From: Cupriavidus respiraculi
Lineage (GTDB): Bacteria; Pseudomonadota; Gammaproteobacteria; Burkholderiales; Burkholderiaceae
NCBI RefSeq assembly: GCF_914271545.1
Contig: NZ_CAJZAH010000001.1
Coordinates: 1,302,001-1,366,000, forward strand
Direction: 5' to 3'
DNA: 64,000 bases
Position 1 is the first letter of the stretch, and every line of letters starts with the position of its first letter. The position numbers and the translations under genes were made by a program. Under the pieces are notes generated by a model. That model was not told where the DNA came from. It ran no database searches and saw only the letters and a list, made by a program, of their open reading frames with translations. Shown one piece after another: positions 32,949-42,106 of this stretch.

Positions 32949-34274
32949 ATGCCCCATTCCGCTTCGCCCGAACGCTCCGCACTGCGTGTGCCCGCCCTGC
33001 TGGTCGCCGCCCCCGCGTCCGGCCAGGGCAAGACGACGGTGACCGCGGCGCTGGCGCGTCTGCATGCGCGCGCCGGCCGCCGCGTGCGCATCTTCAAGAC
33101 CGGCCCCGATTTTCTGGACCCGACCATCCTTGCCGCGGCCAGCGGCACCGCCGTCCACAACATCGATTTGTGGATGACGGGCATCGACGACGCGAAGGCG
33201 CGGCTGGCCGAGGCCGCCCGGACTGCCGACCTGATCCTCGTGGAAGGGGTCATGGGACTGCACGATGGCGAGCCCAGCAGCGCGGATGTGGCCCGTCGCT
33301 TCGGGCTGCCGGTATTGAGCGTGATCCAGGCCGGGGCGATGGCGCAGACCTTCGGCGCGCTCGCGCTGGGGCTTGCCAGCTATGGGGAGCCGCTGGCGGC
33401 CATGCACGTGCTTGCCAACGGGGTGGGATCGGAGCGCCATGCCGGCATGCTGGCGGCCAGCCTGCCGGCGCATATCGGCTGGGCTGGCGCCATCGCCCGG
33501 GATGCCGAGGCGGCATTGCCGGAACGGCATCTCGGCCTGCTGTCGGCCGACGAGATGCCCGACCTGCCCGCGCGCCTGGACCGCCTCGCCGATGCGCTCG
33601 CCGGCCTGCCCATCGCGCGGCTTCCGGAACCGGTCGCCATCGACGACGTGCCGCCACCGGCGGCGCTGCCTGACCTGCTGGGCGGCGTGACCATCGCGGT
33701 CGCGCGCGACGCGGCATTTCGCTTTATCTATCCGGCCAATCTGGATACGCTGCGCGCACTCGGCGCGCGCGTGGTGGAATTCTCGCCGCTGGCGCAGACC
33801 CATCTGCCGCCGTGCGATGCGCTGTGGCTGCCGGGTGGCTACCCCGAACTGCATGCCGCCGCGCTGGCCGCGAACGGGCCGATGCTGGCCGCCTTGCGCG
33901 ATGCGCACCGCGCCGGCATGCCGATGCTGGCCGAATGCGGCGGCATGATGGCCTTGTTCGACACGCTGGTCGACAAGGCCGGCGCCGCCCATGCCATGGC
34001 CGCGCTGCTACCCGGCACGGTGCGGATGCAGCGCCGTCTGGCTGCGCTGGGCCACCAGCAGGTCGCCCTGCCGGAGGGCGCGTTGCGCGGCCATACCTTC
34101 CACTATTCGACCGCCGACAGCCCGCTCACGCCGCTGTGCCACGCGCGTTCGCCGCGCGATGGCGGCCAGGGCGAGGCGGTGTTCCGCCACGGAGCGCTGA
34201 CGGCCAGCTACGCCCATCTGTACTTTCCGTCCAATCCCCTCGCGGTGGCGGCGCTGTTCCGCCGCCACGGCTGA
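32949..34274 (+). CDS. cobB: Cobyrinate a,c-diamide synthase
   Basis: 441 residues. P-loop PASGQGKTTVTAALARLH (residues 22-38), then TGPDFLDPTILAAASG, and the C-terminal class I glutamine amidotransferase domain with nucleophile C330 in LAECGGMMALFD. It amidates the a and c side chains of (hydrogeno)cobyrinic acid, using glutamine and ATP, in adenosylcobalamin synthesis. The ATG at 32949 is preferred over an upstream GTG/TTG. No other cobalamin gene and no cobalamin riboswitch is found near it, which is unusual for this gene. A TATAAT box lies at 32867-32872 upstream, without a clear -35. Confidence 0.92.
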   Translation: MPHSASPERSALRVPALLVAAPASGQGKTTVTAALARLHARAGRRVRIFKTGPDFLDPTILAAASGTAVHNIDLWMTGIDDAKARLAEAARTADLILVEGVMGLHDGEPSSADVARRFGLPVLSVIQAGAMAQTFGALALGLASYGEPLAAMHVLANGVGSERHAGMLAASLPAHIGWAGAIARDAEAALPERHLGLLSADEMPDLPARLDRLADALAGLPIARLPEPVAIDDVPPPAALPDLLGGVTIAVARDAAFRFIYPANLDTLRALGARVVEFSPLAQTHLPPCDALWLPGGYPELHAAALAANGPMLAALRDAHRAGMPMLAECGGMMALFDTLVDKAGAAHAMAALLPGTVRMQRRLAALGHQQVALPEGALRGHTFHYSTADSPLTPLCHARSPRDGGQGEAVFRHGALTASYAHLYFPSNPLAVAALFRRHG

Positions 34275-34281
34275 GCCGCCG

Positions 34282-35778
34282 CTATTGCGGGTCGCGGGCG
34301 GGCAGGCCCAGTTGCGGCTCGATGAACTGCGGCTTGTCCCGGGTCTCGGCCGCGCGCTTCTCCCAGAACACCGCGTTGGGAATGTCGAGCGGCAGCGGCG
34401 AGAACTGCGGATCGCGCCCGGCCCGCTTTTGCGCTTCGTAGTCGCGCAGCGCCTTGAGCGCCGGCTTCTGCAGGATCAGGATCGCCACGATATTGAGCCA
34501 GGCCATCAGGCCGACGCCGATATCGCCCAGCGCCCACGCGACCGTGGCGGTCTTCACGCAGCCGTACAGCGTCGCGGCCAGAATGGCGATCTTCAGCAGG
34601 AACACGGCCCACGGGCGATGCAGCTTGCGGTTGATATAGGCCACGTTGGTCTCGGCGATGTAGTAGTACGCCACGATCGTGGTAAAGGCGAAGAAAAACA
34701 GTGCGATGGCGACGAAGGCCGCGCCAAAGCCGGGCAGCACGCTTTCCACCGCCTGCTGGGTATAGCCGGGTCCCGCCTCCATGCCGGCGATGCCGGTATG
34801 CAGTTTCTCGCCCGCGGTGCCCACCACGTTATAGGCGCCGGTGATCAGCACCATGAAGGCGGTGGCCGAGCAGACGAACAGCGTGTCGACGTAGACCGAG
34901 AACGCCTGCACCAGACCTTGCTTGGCAGGGTGCGACACTTCGGCGGCGGCCGACGGATGCGGGCCTGTGCCCTGTCCCGCCTCGTTGGAATAGACGCCGC
35001 GCTTGACGCCCCACTGGATCGCCATGCCGATCACGGCGCCGAAAGCGGGCTCGAAGCCGAACGCGCTGCGGAAGATCAGCGAGATGACGCCCGGCAACTG
35101 GTCGATATTCAGCGCGACGATCACGCAGGCCACCAGGATGTAGCCCAGCGCCATGAAAGGCACCACGATTTCGGCAAACTTGGCGATGCGCTTGACGCCG
35201 CCGAAGATGATCAGCCCCAGCAGGATGACCAGCACCGCGCCCGTGACGGCGGGATCGATGCCGAAGGAATTGTTCATGCCGGCGGCGATGCTGTTCGACT
35301 GCACCCCGGGCATCAGCAGGCCGCAGGCCACGATGGTCGCCACGGCGAATATCCACGCGTACCAGCGCGTGCCCAGGCCCTTCTCGATGTAGTACGCGGG
35401 ACCGCCGCGATACTGGCCGTCGACGCTTTCCTTGTAGATCTGCGCTAGCGTCGATTCGATATAGGCGGTGCTGGCGCCGAGGAAGGCCATCACCCACATC
35501 CAGAACACCGCGCCCGGTCCGCCGAACGTAATGGCGGTGGCGACGCCGGCGATATTGCCGGTGCCGACCCGGCCGGAGAGCGACATGGCCAGCGCCTGGA
35601 AGGGGCTGACACCCTGGGCCGACGACTTGCCGTCCAGCATCAGCCGGATCATTTCGAAGAAGTGGCGCACCTGGGCAAAGCGCGTGCGGATCGAAAAATA
35701 CAGGCCGACGCCCAGGCATAGATAGACCAGCGCAGGGCTCCAGACGATGGCGTTGACGGCGTCCACAATGTCGTTCAT
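34282..35778 (-). CDS. Alanine/glycine:cation symporter family (AGCS) protein
   Basis: 498 residues with about 11 transmembrane helices. SLSGRVGTGNIAGVATAITF and GGPGAVFWMWVMAFLGASTA are the family signatures, and RRGVYSNEAGQGTGPH-type sequence (here VKRGVYSNEAGQGTGPHPSA) is the AGCS hallmark. It imports alanine or glycine with sodium. The C-terminal 60 residues are cytoplasmic and less conserved. It converges with cobB (seven bases between stops). The upstream 430-base region is non-coding. Confidence 0.94.
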   Translation of the reverse strand: MNDIVDAVNAIVWSPALVYLCLGVGLYFSIRTRFAQVRHFFEMIRLMLDGKSSAQGVSPFQALAMSLSGRVGTGNIAGVATAITFGGPGAVFWMWVMAFLGASTAYIESTLAQIYKESVDGQYRGGPAYYIEKGLGTRWYAWIFAVATIVACGLLMPGVQSNSIAAGMNNSFGIDPAVTGAVLVILLGLIIFGGVKRIAKFAEIVVPFMALGYILVACVIVALNIDQLPGVISLIFRSAFGFEPAFGAVIGMAIQWGVKRGVYSNEAGQGTGPHPSAAAEVSHPAKQGLVQAFSVYVDTLFVCSATAFMVLITGAYNVVGTAGEKLHTGIAGMEAGPGYTQQAVESVLPGFGAAFVAIALFFFAFTTIVAYYYIAETNVAYINRKLHRPWAVFLLKIAILAATLYGCVKTATVAWALGDIGVGLMAWLNIVAILILQKPALKALRDYEAQKRAGRDPQFSPLPLDIPNAVFWEKRAAETRDKPQFIEPQLGLPARDPQ

Positions 35779-36208
35779 GGCGGTGTCTCCGAGAGATCGG
35801 TATGGCGGAAAGGGCGTAACGATACCGCAAAGGCGTCCGCATTCGATATCGGACGGCTTCTGAAATGGTAGTAGCGCCGCATGCTGCAGTGCGCCATCCC
35901 CTTCCGCAATGCCGCTGTTTGGCCCCCTGCGGCTGCTTTGGCAGCCTTTCCTTGCTTTTCGGCCGTTCTCCTCGCCGCGCGATTCTTCTTCCTCGGCTCA
36001 CGCGAGCTGTCATCCGATCCGGCCGATGCGGCGTTATCGCTTGTGTCGACTCGAAACAATTCCGCCGCGCACGGTGCGGTTTTTACGTCGACACGCATCA
36101 AGTTACAGAACTGTTTCATCTCCGGGCACGTTTCGGCACTCCGGAACCCCGGCCGGGGGGCGTAACCTCATTCCATCGCAACATTGCTCTAGCAGCGCAG
36201 AGGAAAAT
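35779..36208. other. Non-coding divergent region
   Basis: 430 bases without a supported gene. It holds inverted repeats CGGTAT-N18-ATACCG (35798-35827) and CGTCCG-N10-CGGACG (35834-35855), close to the symporter start, and a weak hairpin with five T residues near 36065-36084. Roles as operators are possible; none is assigned. Confidence 0.35.
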
Positions 36209-36823
36209 ATGTCTGAACGCATCATCCTGCTCGACGTCCCCGGGGTTCTGTATTCCACCCGCTCGGCCGCTCGGCTCGGCGGCATCCCGGACTCGGGCAC
36301 GCTGCGCGACGTCAAGCTGTTCGATCCGATTGCCCTGGGTTTCATCCGGCGCCTGTTCGGCCTGACCGGCGCACGCGTGGTGCTGTCCGACAGTTGGCGC
36401 CGCGGCACCCCGGCCGCCATTCTGGGACAACTGGACCTGCAGGTCGAAGCCATGATGCCCCCCGTCGAGGGCGGTCCCGGCGCCGAGATCGCGGCCTATC
36501 TGGCGAGCCGGCCGGCTCCGCAGGGCTACGTGATTTTCACCAGCCGGCCCGAAGCCATGCCGGCCGGCCTGGGCGCAAACCTCGTTGCCGTGGATCCGGC
36601 CCAGGGGCTGACGCTGGATAACTTCAAGCAGGCGCTGGACGTGCTCGGCGTGGCCTGCCCGTCCACCCTGTATCCGCAGCCGGCGGCGGACGCCGGCCTG
36701 CAGGCTCGGCTGCTGCAGCTGCGCCAGCAGGCCAGGACCGCGGCCCGCGCGGCGATCGGCCACGAACTGCCGCTGCCCGACACCGCGGACCGCCTGCGCG
36801 CCGCCGCGCTGGCGCACGCATAG
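36209..36823 (+). CDS. HAD-like domain protein with degenerate first motif
   Basis: 204 residues. The N-terminus MSERIILLDVPGVLYS aligns with HAD motif I (DxDGxL) but the second Asp is Pro; VVLSDSWRR is like motif II of the HAD domain found in Swiss-Army-Knife RNA repair proteins. The C-terminal 80 residues are helical. AGGA lies five bases before the ATG. With D9 kept but the second Asp lost, phosphatase activity is doubtful; a binding role is possible. It is followed by a strong bidirectional terminator. Confidence 0.65.
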   Translation: MSERIILLDVPGVLYSTRSAARLGGIPDSGTLRDVKLFDPIALGFIRRLFGLTGARVVLSDSWRRGTPAAILGQLDLQVEAMMPPVEGGPGAEIAAYLASRPAPQGYVIFTSRPEAMPAGLGANLVAVDPAQGLTLDNFKQALDVLGVACPSTLYPQPAADAGLQARLLQLRQQARTAARAAIGHELPLPDTADRLRAAALAHA

Positions 36824-36873
36824 GCGGCGCGGCACCGCCGCCAGGCGACCGTGCGCACGCAGTGCGCATCGAA

Positions 36874-36907
36874 GCAAAACGCCCCGGCCCCGTCCGGGGC
36901 GTTTTGC
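36874..36907. terminator. Bidirectional intrinsic terminator
   Basis: GCAAAACGCCCCGG (36874-36887), loop CCCCGT, CCGGGGCGTTTTGC (36894-36907): a perfect 14-pair stem with an A run on one side and TTTT on the other, so it can act in both directions. It closes the HAD-like gene. Confidence 0.88.
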
Positions 36908-36999
36908 CGTACGCCGCGCCTCCGGCCCCCTCGCCATCCCGCATAGCCAACGCCGCGTGCCCTCTGCATAATGCCGCCATCCGGCAAGCGGGAGGGGAC

Positions 37000-37896
37000 A
37001 TGAACGTTGCACACCGCCGCAGCTGGGCACGGGCCGCCCTCGCAGCCCCGGCCTGGCTGGGGACCGCGCTCTGTGCCATGGCATCGGCCCAGACGGCGCC
37101 GGCACCGTCGCTCGCGTCCGTGCCATCGGCATCCGCATCGTTGGCGGCCGGTGCGGCGGCCACGGTAGAGCGCCCGCCCGTGTGCGATGCGCCCTGGTTC
37201 CGCAGCGGCGCCCGGGCGCAGCTCGAAGCCGACGGCGACATGCCCATGTCCATCACCATGCGCGTGCGCCATCCCAGCGCGAGTCCGGAAGGCTGCTCCG
37301 CCTGGATCGATATCCAGTCCAAGTCCGCGCTGGCCGCGATCATGGGTCCGCCGGTCATCATGGACCAGGTGCACAAGATCACGTTCGACCGGCTCGACGG
37401 CTCGCCCGATGGCCGCATCAGCAGCCAGCGTGCCACCATCAACGCCCAGGCCCGCTACACGCGGCTGTTCGGCGAGGCCTCGTTCCAGGGCACCGGCATG
37501 TTCGCCTACGCCGGGCACGACATCCGCGAGGGCGCCACGCTGGCCGGCGAGATGCTCAGGTCCAGCGCCGACCTGTCGATCCACACCCTCGCCACCGACG
37601 AGCAGGTCACGACCATCCGCGTGCCGCACGCGTCCATCTATATCGGCGAGCGCCACGTGGGCCGCAGGCAGACCATCGACACCGCGCTCGGCCGCCGCGA
37701 ATGCCTGCCCATAACGTACGACAAGCACACGTCGCTGGGGCTGGTCTATATCGGCGAGGAGGTCGAGGAACTGGAGCCGTTCACGATGCAGGTAACCGAC
37801 TGGTACTGTCCGTCGGAGGCGTTCGTGCTGCGCACCGTGATCAAGCAGGACGGCAAGGCCCAGGAAATCGATACGACCGCGATCGGCGCGCAGTAG
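37000..37896 (+). CDS. Secreted or periplasmic protein of unknown function
   Basis: 298 residues. GGAGGGG directly before the ATG. The N-terminus NVAHRRSWARAALAAPAWLG and cleavage near ASA-QT form a signal peptide, followed by a low-complexity Ala/Ser linker. The mature part is rich in beta-strand-like sequence (for example SITMRVRHPSASPEG, ITFDRLDGSPDGRISS) and has four cysteines that may form disulfides. No family recognised. It lies 170 bases upstream of the divergent PBP gene on the same strand, so a periplasmic partnership is possible. Confidence 0.7.
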   Translation: MNVAHRRSWARAALAAPAWLGTALCAMASAQTAPAPSLASVPSASASLAAGAAATVERPPVCDAPWFRSGARAQLEADGDMPMSITMRVRHPSASPEGCSAWIDIQSKSALAAIMGPPVIMDQVHKITFDRLDGSPDGRISSQRATINAQARYTRLFGEASFQGTGMFAYAGHDIREGATLAGEMLRSSADLSIHTLATDEQVTTIRVPHASIYIGERHVGRRQTIDTALGRRECLPITYDKHTSLGLVYIGEEVEELEPFTMQVTDWYCPSEAFVLRTVIKQDGKAQEIDTTAIGAQ

Positions 37897-38066
37897 CGCC
37901 CGCGTCGGATGCCGTAGACCTCACAAACTAGGGACATTCCCGAAATCGGCGAAGTTTTTGCGCAACAGCCATACTCAAGCGCCCCGGTTTCCCCCGATAC
38001 TATGGCGACAGGTGGGGCGTCTCGCCCTACCCGATCCGATCACCACGCATCATCCGAATCCGAACC

Positions 38067-41000
38067 GTGTCGCGGCGTGCATGGCGTTATGTTCTAGTGC
38101 TGGCCATCGTGGGCAGCGCCTGCTATGTTGTCGCTCACCTGATCGCCGACGAGGTCAGGACATCGCGCTGGCAGGCACACTATCTGTCGCAGTTCGGCAA
38201 GCGACTGAGCTATGCCGCGCAGCCCGGCCCCAGCGACAGCATCCGCTTTCCGCAAAGCGGTCCCTACGACCACCGCCTGGGCTATTCCAGCATTCCGCAT
38301 TACACCGAACGGCTCGAGGCACGCGGCTTCGTGCGCGAGGCGCAGGTCCGCATGTCGCCCGACCTGCTCGAATACCTGAACATGGGCTTGTTCGCGCCCT
38401 ATCGCGAGAAGACGCAGGCGGGCCTCGAACTGCTCGACTGCAATGACCGCGCGGTATCGCGGCAGCGCTTCCCGCAGCGCGAGTATGCGGGCATCGGCGA
38501 CGTGCCCGTGCTGCTGAGCAAGGCGCTGCTGTTCGTCGAGAACCAGGGCCTGCTCAATCCCGAATACCCGACCCGCAATCCCGCACTGGACTGGCGCCGG
38601 CTCTCGCGGGCGAGCCTGGACCAGATGCTGCGCATCGTCGACAAGTCGCGCGACACGCCGGGCGGCAGCACGCTCGCGACGCAGATAGAAAAGTATCGCC
38701 ATTCCCCCGAGGGCCGCACCACGTCGGTCTCGGAGAAATTCCGGCAGATGGGCTCGGCCTCGGTGCGCGCCTATCTGGACGGGCCCGATAGCGTGCGGGC
38801 GCGCGAACGGATCGTGGTGGACTACCTGAACACGGTGCCATTGGCCGCGCGCAACGGCTACGGCGAAGTCCACGGCATCGGCGACGGCATGTGGTACTGG
38901 TACGGCGAGGACTTCGACGAATACAACGAACTGCTGCGCGCGGCCGCGCGCGGCACGCCCGGCAAGCGCGAGGCCCAGGTCTTCAAGCAGGCGCTGTCGC
39001 TGATCATCGCGCAGCGCCGGCCGTCCTACCACCTGCGCGGCTACGAGACCGGCCTGGAGCCGCTGACCGACAGCTATATCCGCCTGCTCGCCAACGCGGG
39101 CGCGATCTCGCCGGAGCTGCGCGACGCCGCGCTGGCTGCCTCGCTGCACCGCACCCCGCCCCCGGGCCGCGACGACACCGAGCCGTTCGTCACACGCAAG
39201 GCCGTCAACCAGGTGCGCGCCGACCTCTCGCGCGTGATCGGCATCCAGAGCCGCTACGATCTGGACCGGCTGGACCTGACCGTCGGCAGCAGCATCAATA
39301 CGGATGCGCAACGCGTGGTGACGGACGTCCTGCTGAAGCTGCGCGACAAGCAGGGCGCCCGCGAACTCGGCCTGTACGGGCACAACATGCTGCGCGACCA
39401 CGACGACCCCTCGCGCCTGAACGCGAGCTTCACGCTGTTCGAGCGTGTAGGCAACGTGAGCTTCCTGCGCGTGCAGGCAGACAATATCGACCAGCCGTTC
39501 GACCTGAACAGCGGCGCACGGCTCAATCTGGGCTCGACCGCGAAGCTGCGCACGCTGGTCACCTACCTGGAGATCGTGGCCGAACTGCACGATCGCTTCG
39601 GCGGCCTCACGCGCGCCGAACTGCTGGCGCTGCCGGTGGCGCCGCAGGATGGCCTGAGCCGCTGGGCCGTCGACTATCTGGCCAAGGCCAAGGACGCGGA
39701 GCGCGACCGGCCCGCGATGCTCGAAGCGGCGATGGAGCGCAAGTACGCCGGCGGCGCCGGCGAGGCGTTCTTCACCGGCGGCGGCCTGCAGGCGTTCAGC
39801 AATTTCGAGCGCTCGGAAACCGTGCCTAACATGACCGTGCGCCGGGCCTTCCAGCACTCGGTCAACCTGGTGTTCGTCCGCATGATGCGCGACATCGTGC
39901 GCTACGAGATCTATCGCGCCCATCCGGACGCCGCCGACATGCTGGCGGATCGCGCCGCACCCGAGCGGCGCGTGTGGCTCGAGCGCTTCGCCGATCAGGA
40001 AGGCAGCGCCTTCCTGACGGGCTTCTATCGCCGCTACCAGGGCCTCGATCACGAGCGCCGGATGGCGGTGCTGCTGCAGCGTACCAAGCCCATCGCGGTG
40101 CGCACGGCGGTGTCGCTGCGCAGTGGCGACCCCGATATCGACGAGCAGCGCTTCGCCCGACTGATGCGCGAGAAGCTGCCGCAATCGGGCCTCGATGACG
40201 AAGACCTCTCCACGCTGTACCGCAAGTACGCCAAGGACAAGTTCTCGCTCAACGATCGGGGCTACCTGTCCAAGGTGCATCCGCTGGAGCTGTGGCTGGT
40301 CGACTATCTGCGCGAGCGGCCGGATGCGACGCTCGAACAGGTGCTGCGCGACAGCGCCGAGGTCCGCCAGGAAACCTATAGCTGGCTGTTCAAGACGCGC
40401 AGCAAGTACGGACAGGACAACCGCATCCGCACGCTGCTGGAGCAGGACGCCTTCGTCAAGATCGGCGAGCGGTGGCGCCGCCTGGGCTACCCGTTCGAGA
40501 CGCTGACGCCTTCCTACGGCACTGCGATCGGCGCCTCCGGCGATCGTCCCGCCGCGCTGTCCGAGCTGATCGGCATCGTGCTGAGCGGCGGCGTGCAGCC
40601 CTATACCGAAACGCTTCGGCGGCTGGACTTCGCGGTGGGAACGCCCTACGAGACGCGCTTCGCACTGCGCCCGCTGGCGCGCCAGCGGCTGCTGCCGCAG
40701 GACGTGGCCACGGTGGTACGGCGCTCGCTCACCGATGTGGTCGAGAGCGGCACCGCGCGGTCGATGCTCGGCGCGTTCCCGCCCGACCCGCGGCTCGCGC
40801 TCGGCGGCAAGACCGGCACCGGCGACCATCGCCATATGGTCTATGGACGCGGCGGGCGCGTGATCGCGGTCAAGACCGTCAGCCGCTCGGCCACCTTCGT
40901 GTTCGCACTGGGCGACCGCTACTTCGGCACCGTCACGCTGCATGTGCGCGGGCCCGAGGCGGCGCGCTACGCGTTCACCAGCGCCCTGTCGTTGCGCCTG

Positions 41001-41078
41001 CTGCGCGGCCTGGCCCCCAGCATCGTCGCGATGAACACGCCCGCCGACGCGTCGGCCTCCCTGCGCTGCAAGCACTGA
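38067..41078 (+). CDS. Divergent bifunctional penicillin-binding protein (transglycosylase/transpeptidase)
   Basis: 1003 residues, GTG start. One N-terminal transmembrane helix (about 7-27). The GT51-like part keeps a glutamate in LLFVENQGLLNPE (E158) where normal PBPs have EDxxF, and GGSTLATQIEKY (199-210) in place of GGSTITQQ. The transpeptidase triad is S490-T-A-K493, S598-V-N600 and K915-T-G917. The gap between the second and third motifs is about 315 residues, against 126 in the PBP at 17841, so an insert of nearly 190 residues (about 610-800) is present. It acts in the periplasm on peptidoglycan if active. Such proteins occur in Burkholderiales; their role is not settled. Confidence 0.85.
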   Translation: MSRRAWRYVLVLAIVGSACYVVAHLIADEVRTSRWQAHYLSQFGKRLSYAAQPGPSDSIRFPQSGPYDHRLGYSSIPHYTERLEARGFVREAQVRMSPDLLEYLNMGLFAPYREKTQAGLELLDCNDRAVSRQRFPQREYAGIGDVPVLLSKALLFVENQGLLNPEYPTRNPALDWRRLSRASLDQMLRIVDKSRDTPGGSTLATQIEKYRHSPEGRTTSVSEKFRQMGSASVRAYLDGPDSVRARERIVVDYLNTVPLAARNGYGEVHGIGDGMWYWYGEDFDEYNELLRAAARGTPGKREAQVFKQALSLIIAQRRPSYHLRGYETGLEPLTDSYIRLLANAGAISPELRDAALAASLHRTPPPGRDDTEPFVTRKAVNQVRADLSRVIGIQSRYDLDRLDLTVGSSINTDAQRVVTDVLLKLRDKQGARELGLYGHNMLRDHDDPSRLNASFTLFERVGNVSFLRVQADNIDQPFDLNSGARLNLGSTAKLRTLVTYLEIVAELHDRFGGLTRAELLALPVAPQDGLSRWAVDYLAKAKDAERDRPAMLEAAMERKYAGGAGEAFFTGGGLQAFSNFERSETVPNMTVRRAFQHSVNLVFVRMMRDIVRYEIYRAHPDAADMLADRAAPERRVWLERFADQEGSAFLTGFYRRYQGLDHERRMAVLLQRTKPIAVRTAVSLRSGDPDIDEQRFARLMREKLPQSGLDDEDLSTLYRKYAKDKFSLNDRGYLSKVHPLELWLVDYLRERPDATLEQVLRDSAEVRQETYSWLFKTRSKYGQDNRIRTLLEQDAFVKIGERWRRLGYPFETLTPSYGTAIGASGDRPAALSELIGIVLSGGVQPYTETLRRLDFAVGTPYETRFALRPLARQRLLPQDVATVVRRSLTDVVESGTARSMLGAFPPDPRLALGGKTGTGDHRHMVYGRGGRVIAVKTVSRSATFVFALGDRYFGTVTLHVRGPEAARYAFTSALSLRLLRGLAPSIVAMNTPADASASLRCKH

Positions 41079-41254
41079 CGTACACCCGCGGGCCCCGCAC
41101 GCGGCCCTTGTGTTCGGTGTCCCACCAAGCCGGCGCTCCGGGGCGCCCCCAACGCGGTCCGCCGGCTTTACCGCACGCTTCGCACGTGCCTACCATTGCC
41201 TGACAACAAGAAGCACCACGATACATGCCAGGCAATGGCAGGGGGAGCGGGTCG

Positions 41255-42085
41255 TTGGACAACTACATCGAAGAATATTGTGCGCGCATCCGGCGGGCGG
41301 GCGCGGGTTCCGTGATCGGCAAGCCCGTGGTGGTGGAACGCAATGCGTCCTACATCATGAGCTACGTGCCATTCGAACACACCAACCCCGAAGCGCGGCT
41401 GGCAGTGGTCAGCACGACCCCGGGCCATACGCATGTGAAGCTCGCCGCCAGGCTGACGGAGTCGCTGTTGCGCGCGCACTCGCCGGGACGCACCATCCAG
41501 CGCGAAAACAAGCGTCAGGTCGAGCTGGGCGGGCCGCTGGTGCGTCCAAACCTGATCCGGATGCTGGACCATTTCGGCATCCCGCCGCTGGTTGGCGTGG
41601 AATCGGCCAGGTCGCTGTGGGACGAGGACTTCGCGCTGCTGCAGCCGATGGCGCTGCTGCCCCATGCCACCACGCGCCGCGGGCTGGCCTTCGATGGCAC
41701 GCTGGAGGAACTGCTGCGCGAGCCGATGCTGCGGCACGCATTCGATACCCTCTTCCTGCCCCAGCTTGCCCGCCTGCCGCAGGACGCGCTTTGCATCGGA
41801 CTCGGACGTACGGCATGGGCGGGGCTGTGCCATGCCGCCGAACGCGGCGCGATCTCCCGTAAGCAGTTGCTGGGCATGATGCCGGTGCCGGCACGCGCCG
41901 GCAGCATGGTCAGGTACTTTCTGGGCGAGGTGGCGGCGCGCGACCTGTCGAAGAACGATCCGGTTCGTCACCGCACCGCGTGGCTGGACGAGGCGCGCGA
42001 CGCGCTGACGGCGCGGGTGCGCGCGCTCGCACAGGCCGCGCGTCCGGACGCGCCCGGACCTGCCATGGCCAGCGTGGTGGCCTGA
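41255..42085 (+). CDS. Uncharacterised protein, weak resemblance to uracil-DNA glycosylase fold
   Basis: 276 residues from a TTG at 41255 that has GGGGGAG seven bases ahead; an ATG at 41225 would add ten residues without a good Shine-Dalgarno. The order of segments AVVSTTPGHTHVKLA, LLPHATTRRG, ALCIGLGRTAWAGL and MMPVPARAGSMVRYFLGE recalls the four motifs of UDG-superfamily enzymes, with the GINPG-like turn near residue 60 and the HPS-like loop replaced by PVPARAG. The match is partial and could be chance. It follows the divergent PBP by 176 bases. Confidence 0.6.
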   Translation: MDNYIEEYCARIRRAGAGSVIGKPVVVERNASYIMSYVPFEHTNPEARLAVVSTTPGHTHVKLAARLTESLLRAHSPGRTIQRENKRQVELGGPLVRPNLIRMLDHFGIPPLVGVESARSLWDEDFALLQPMALLPHATTRRGLAFDGTLEELLREPMLRHAFDTLFLPQLARLPQDALCIGLGRTAWAGLCHAAERGAISRKQLLGMMPVPARAGSMVRYFLGEVAARDLSKNDPVRHRTAWLDEARDALTARVRALAQAARPDAPGPAMASVVA

Positions 42086-42106
42086 GCGGCAGCGAGCCGC
42101 AGGGGC

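Noticed and set aside
35881-36165. A 94-codon plus-strand frame in the gap before the HAD-like gene
   Set aside because: No Shine-Dalgarno or family, and composition typical of intergenic DNA in this genome.
38094-41075. A 993-codon minus-strand frame under the divergent PBP gene
   Set aside because: It mirrors the plus-strand gene almost exactly and is rich in Arg/His/Gln, as antisense of high-GC codons is; no domain or start signal is visible.
41079-41254. A possible terminator in the GC-rich stretch after the divergent PBP
   Set aside because: Only imperfect stems without a T run; not strong enough to list.
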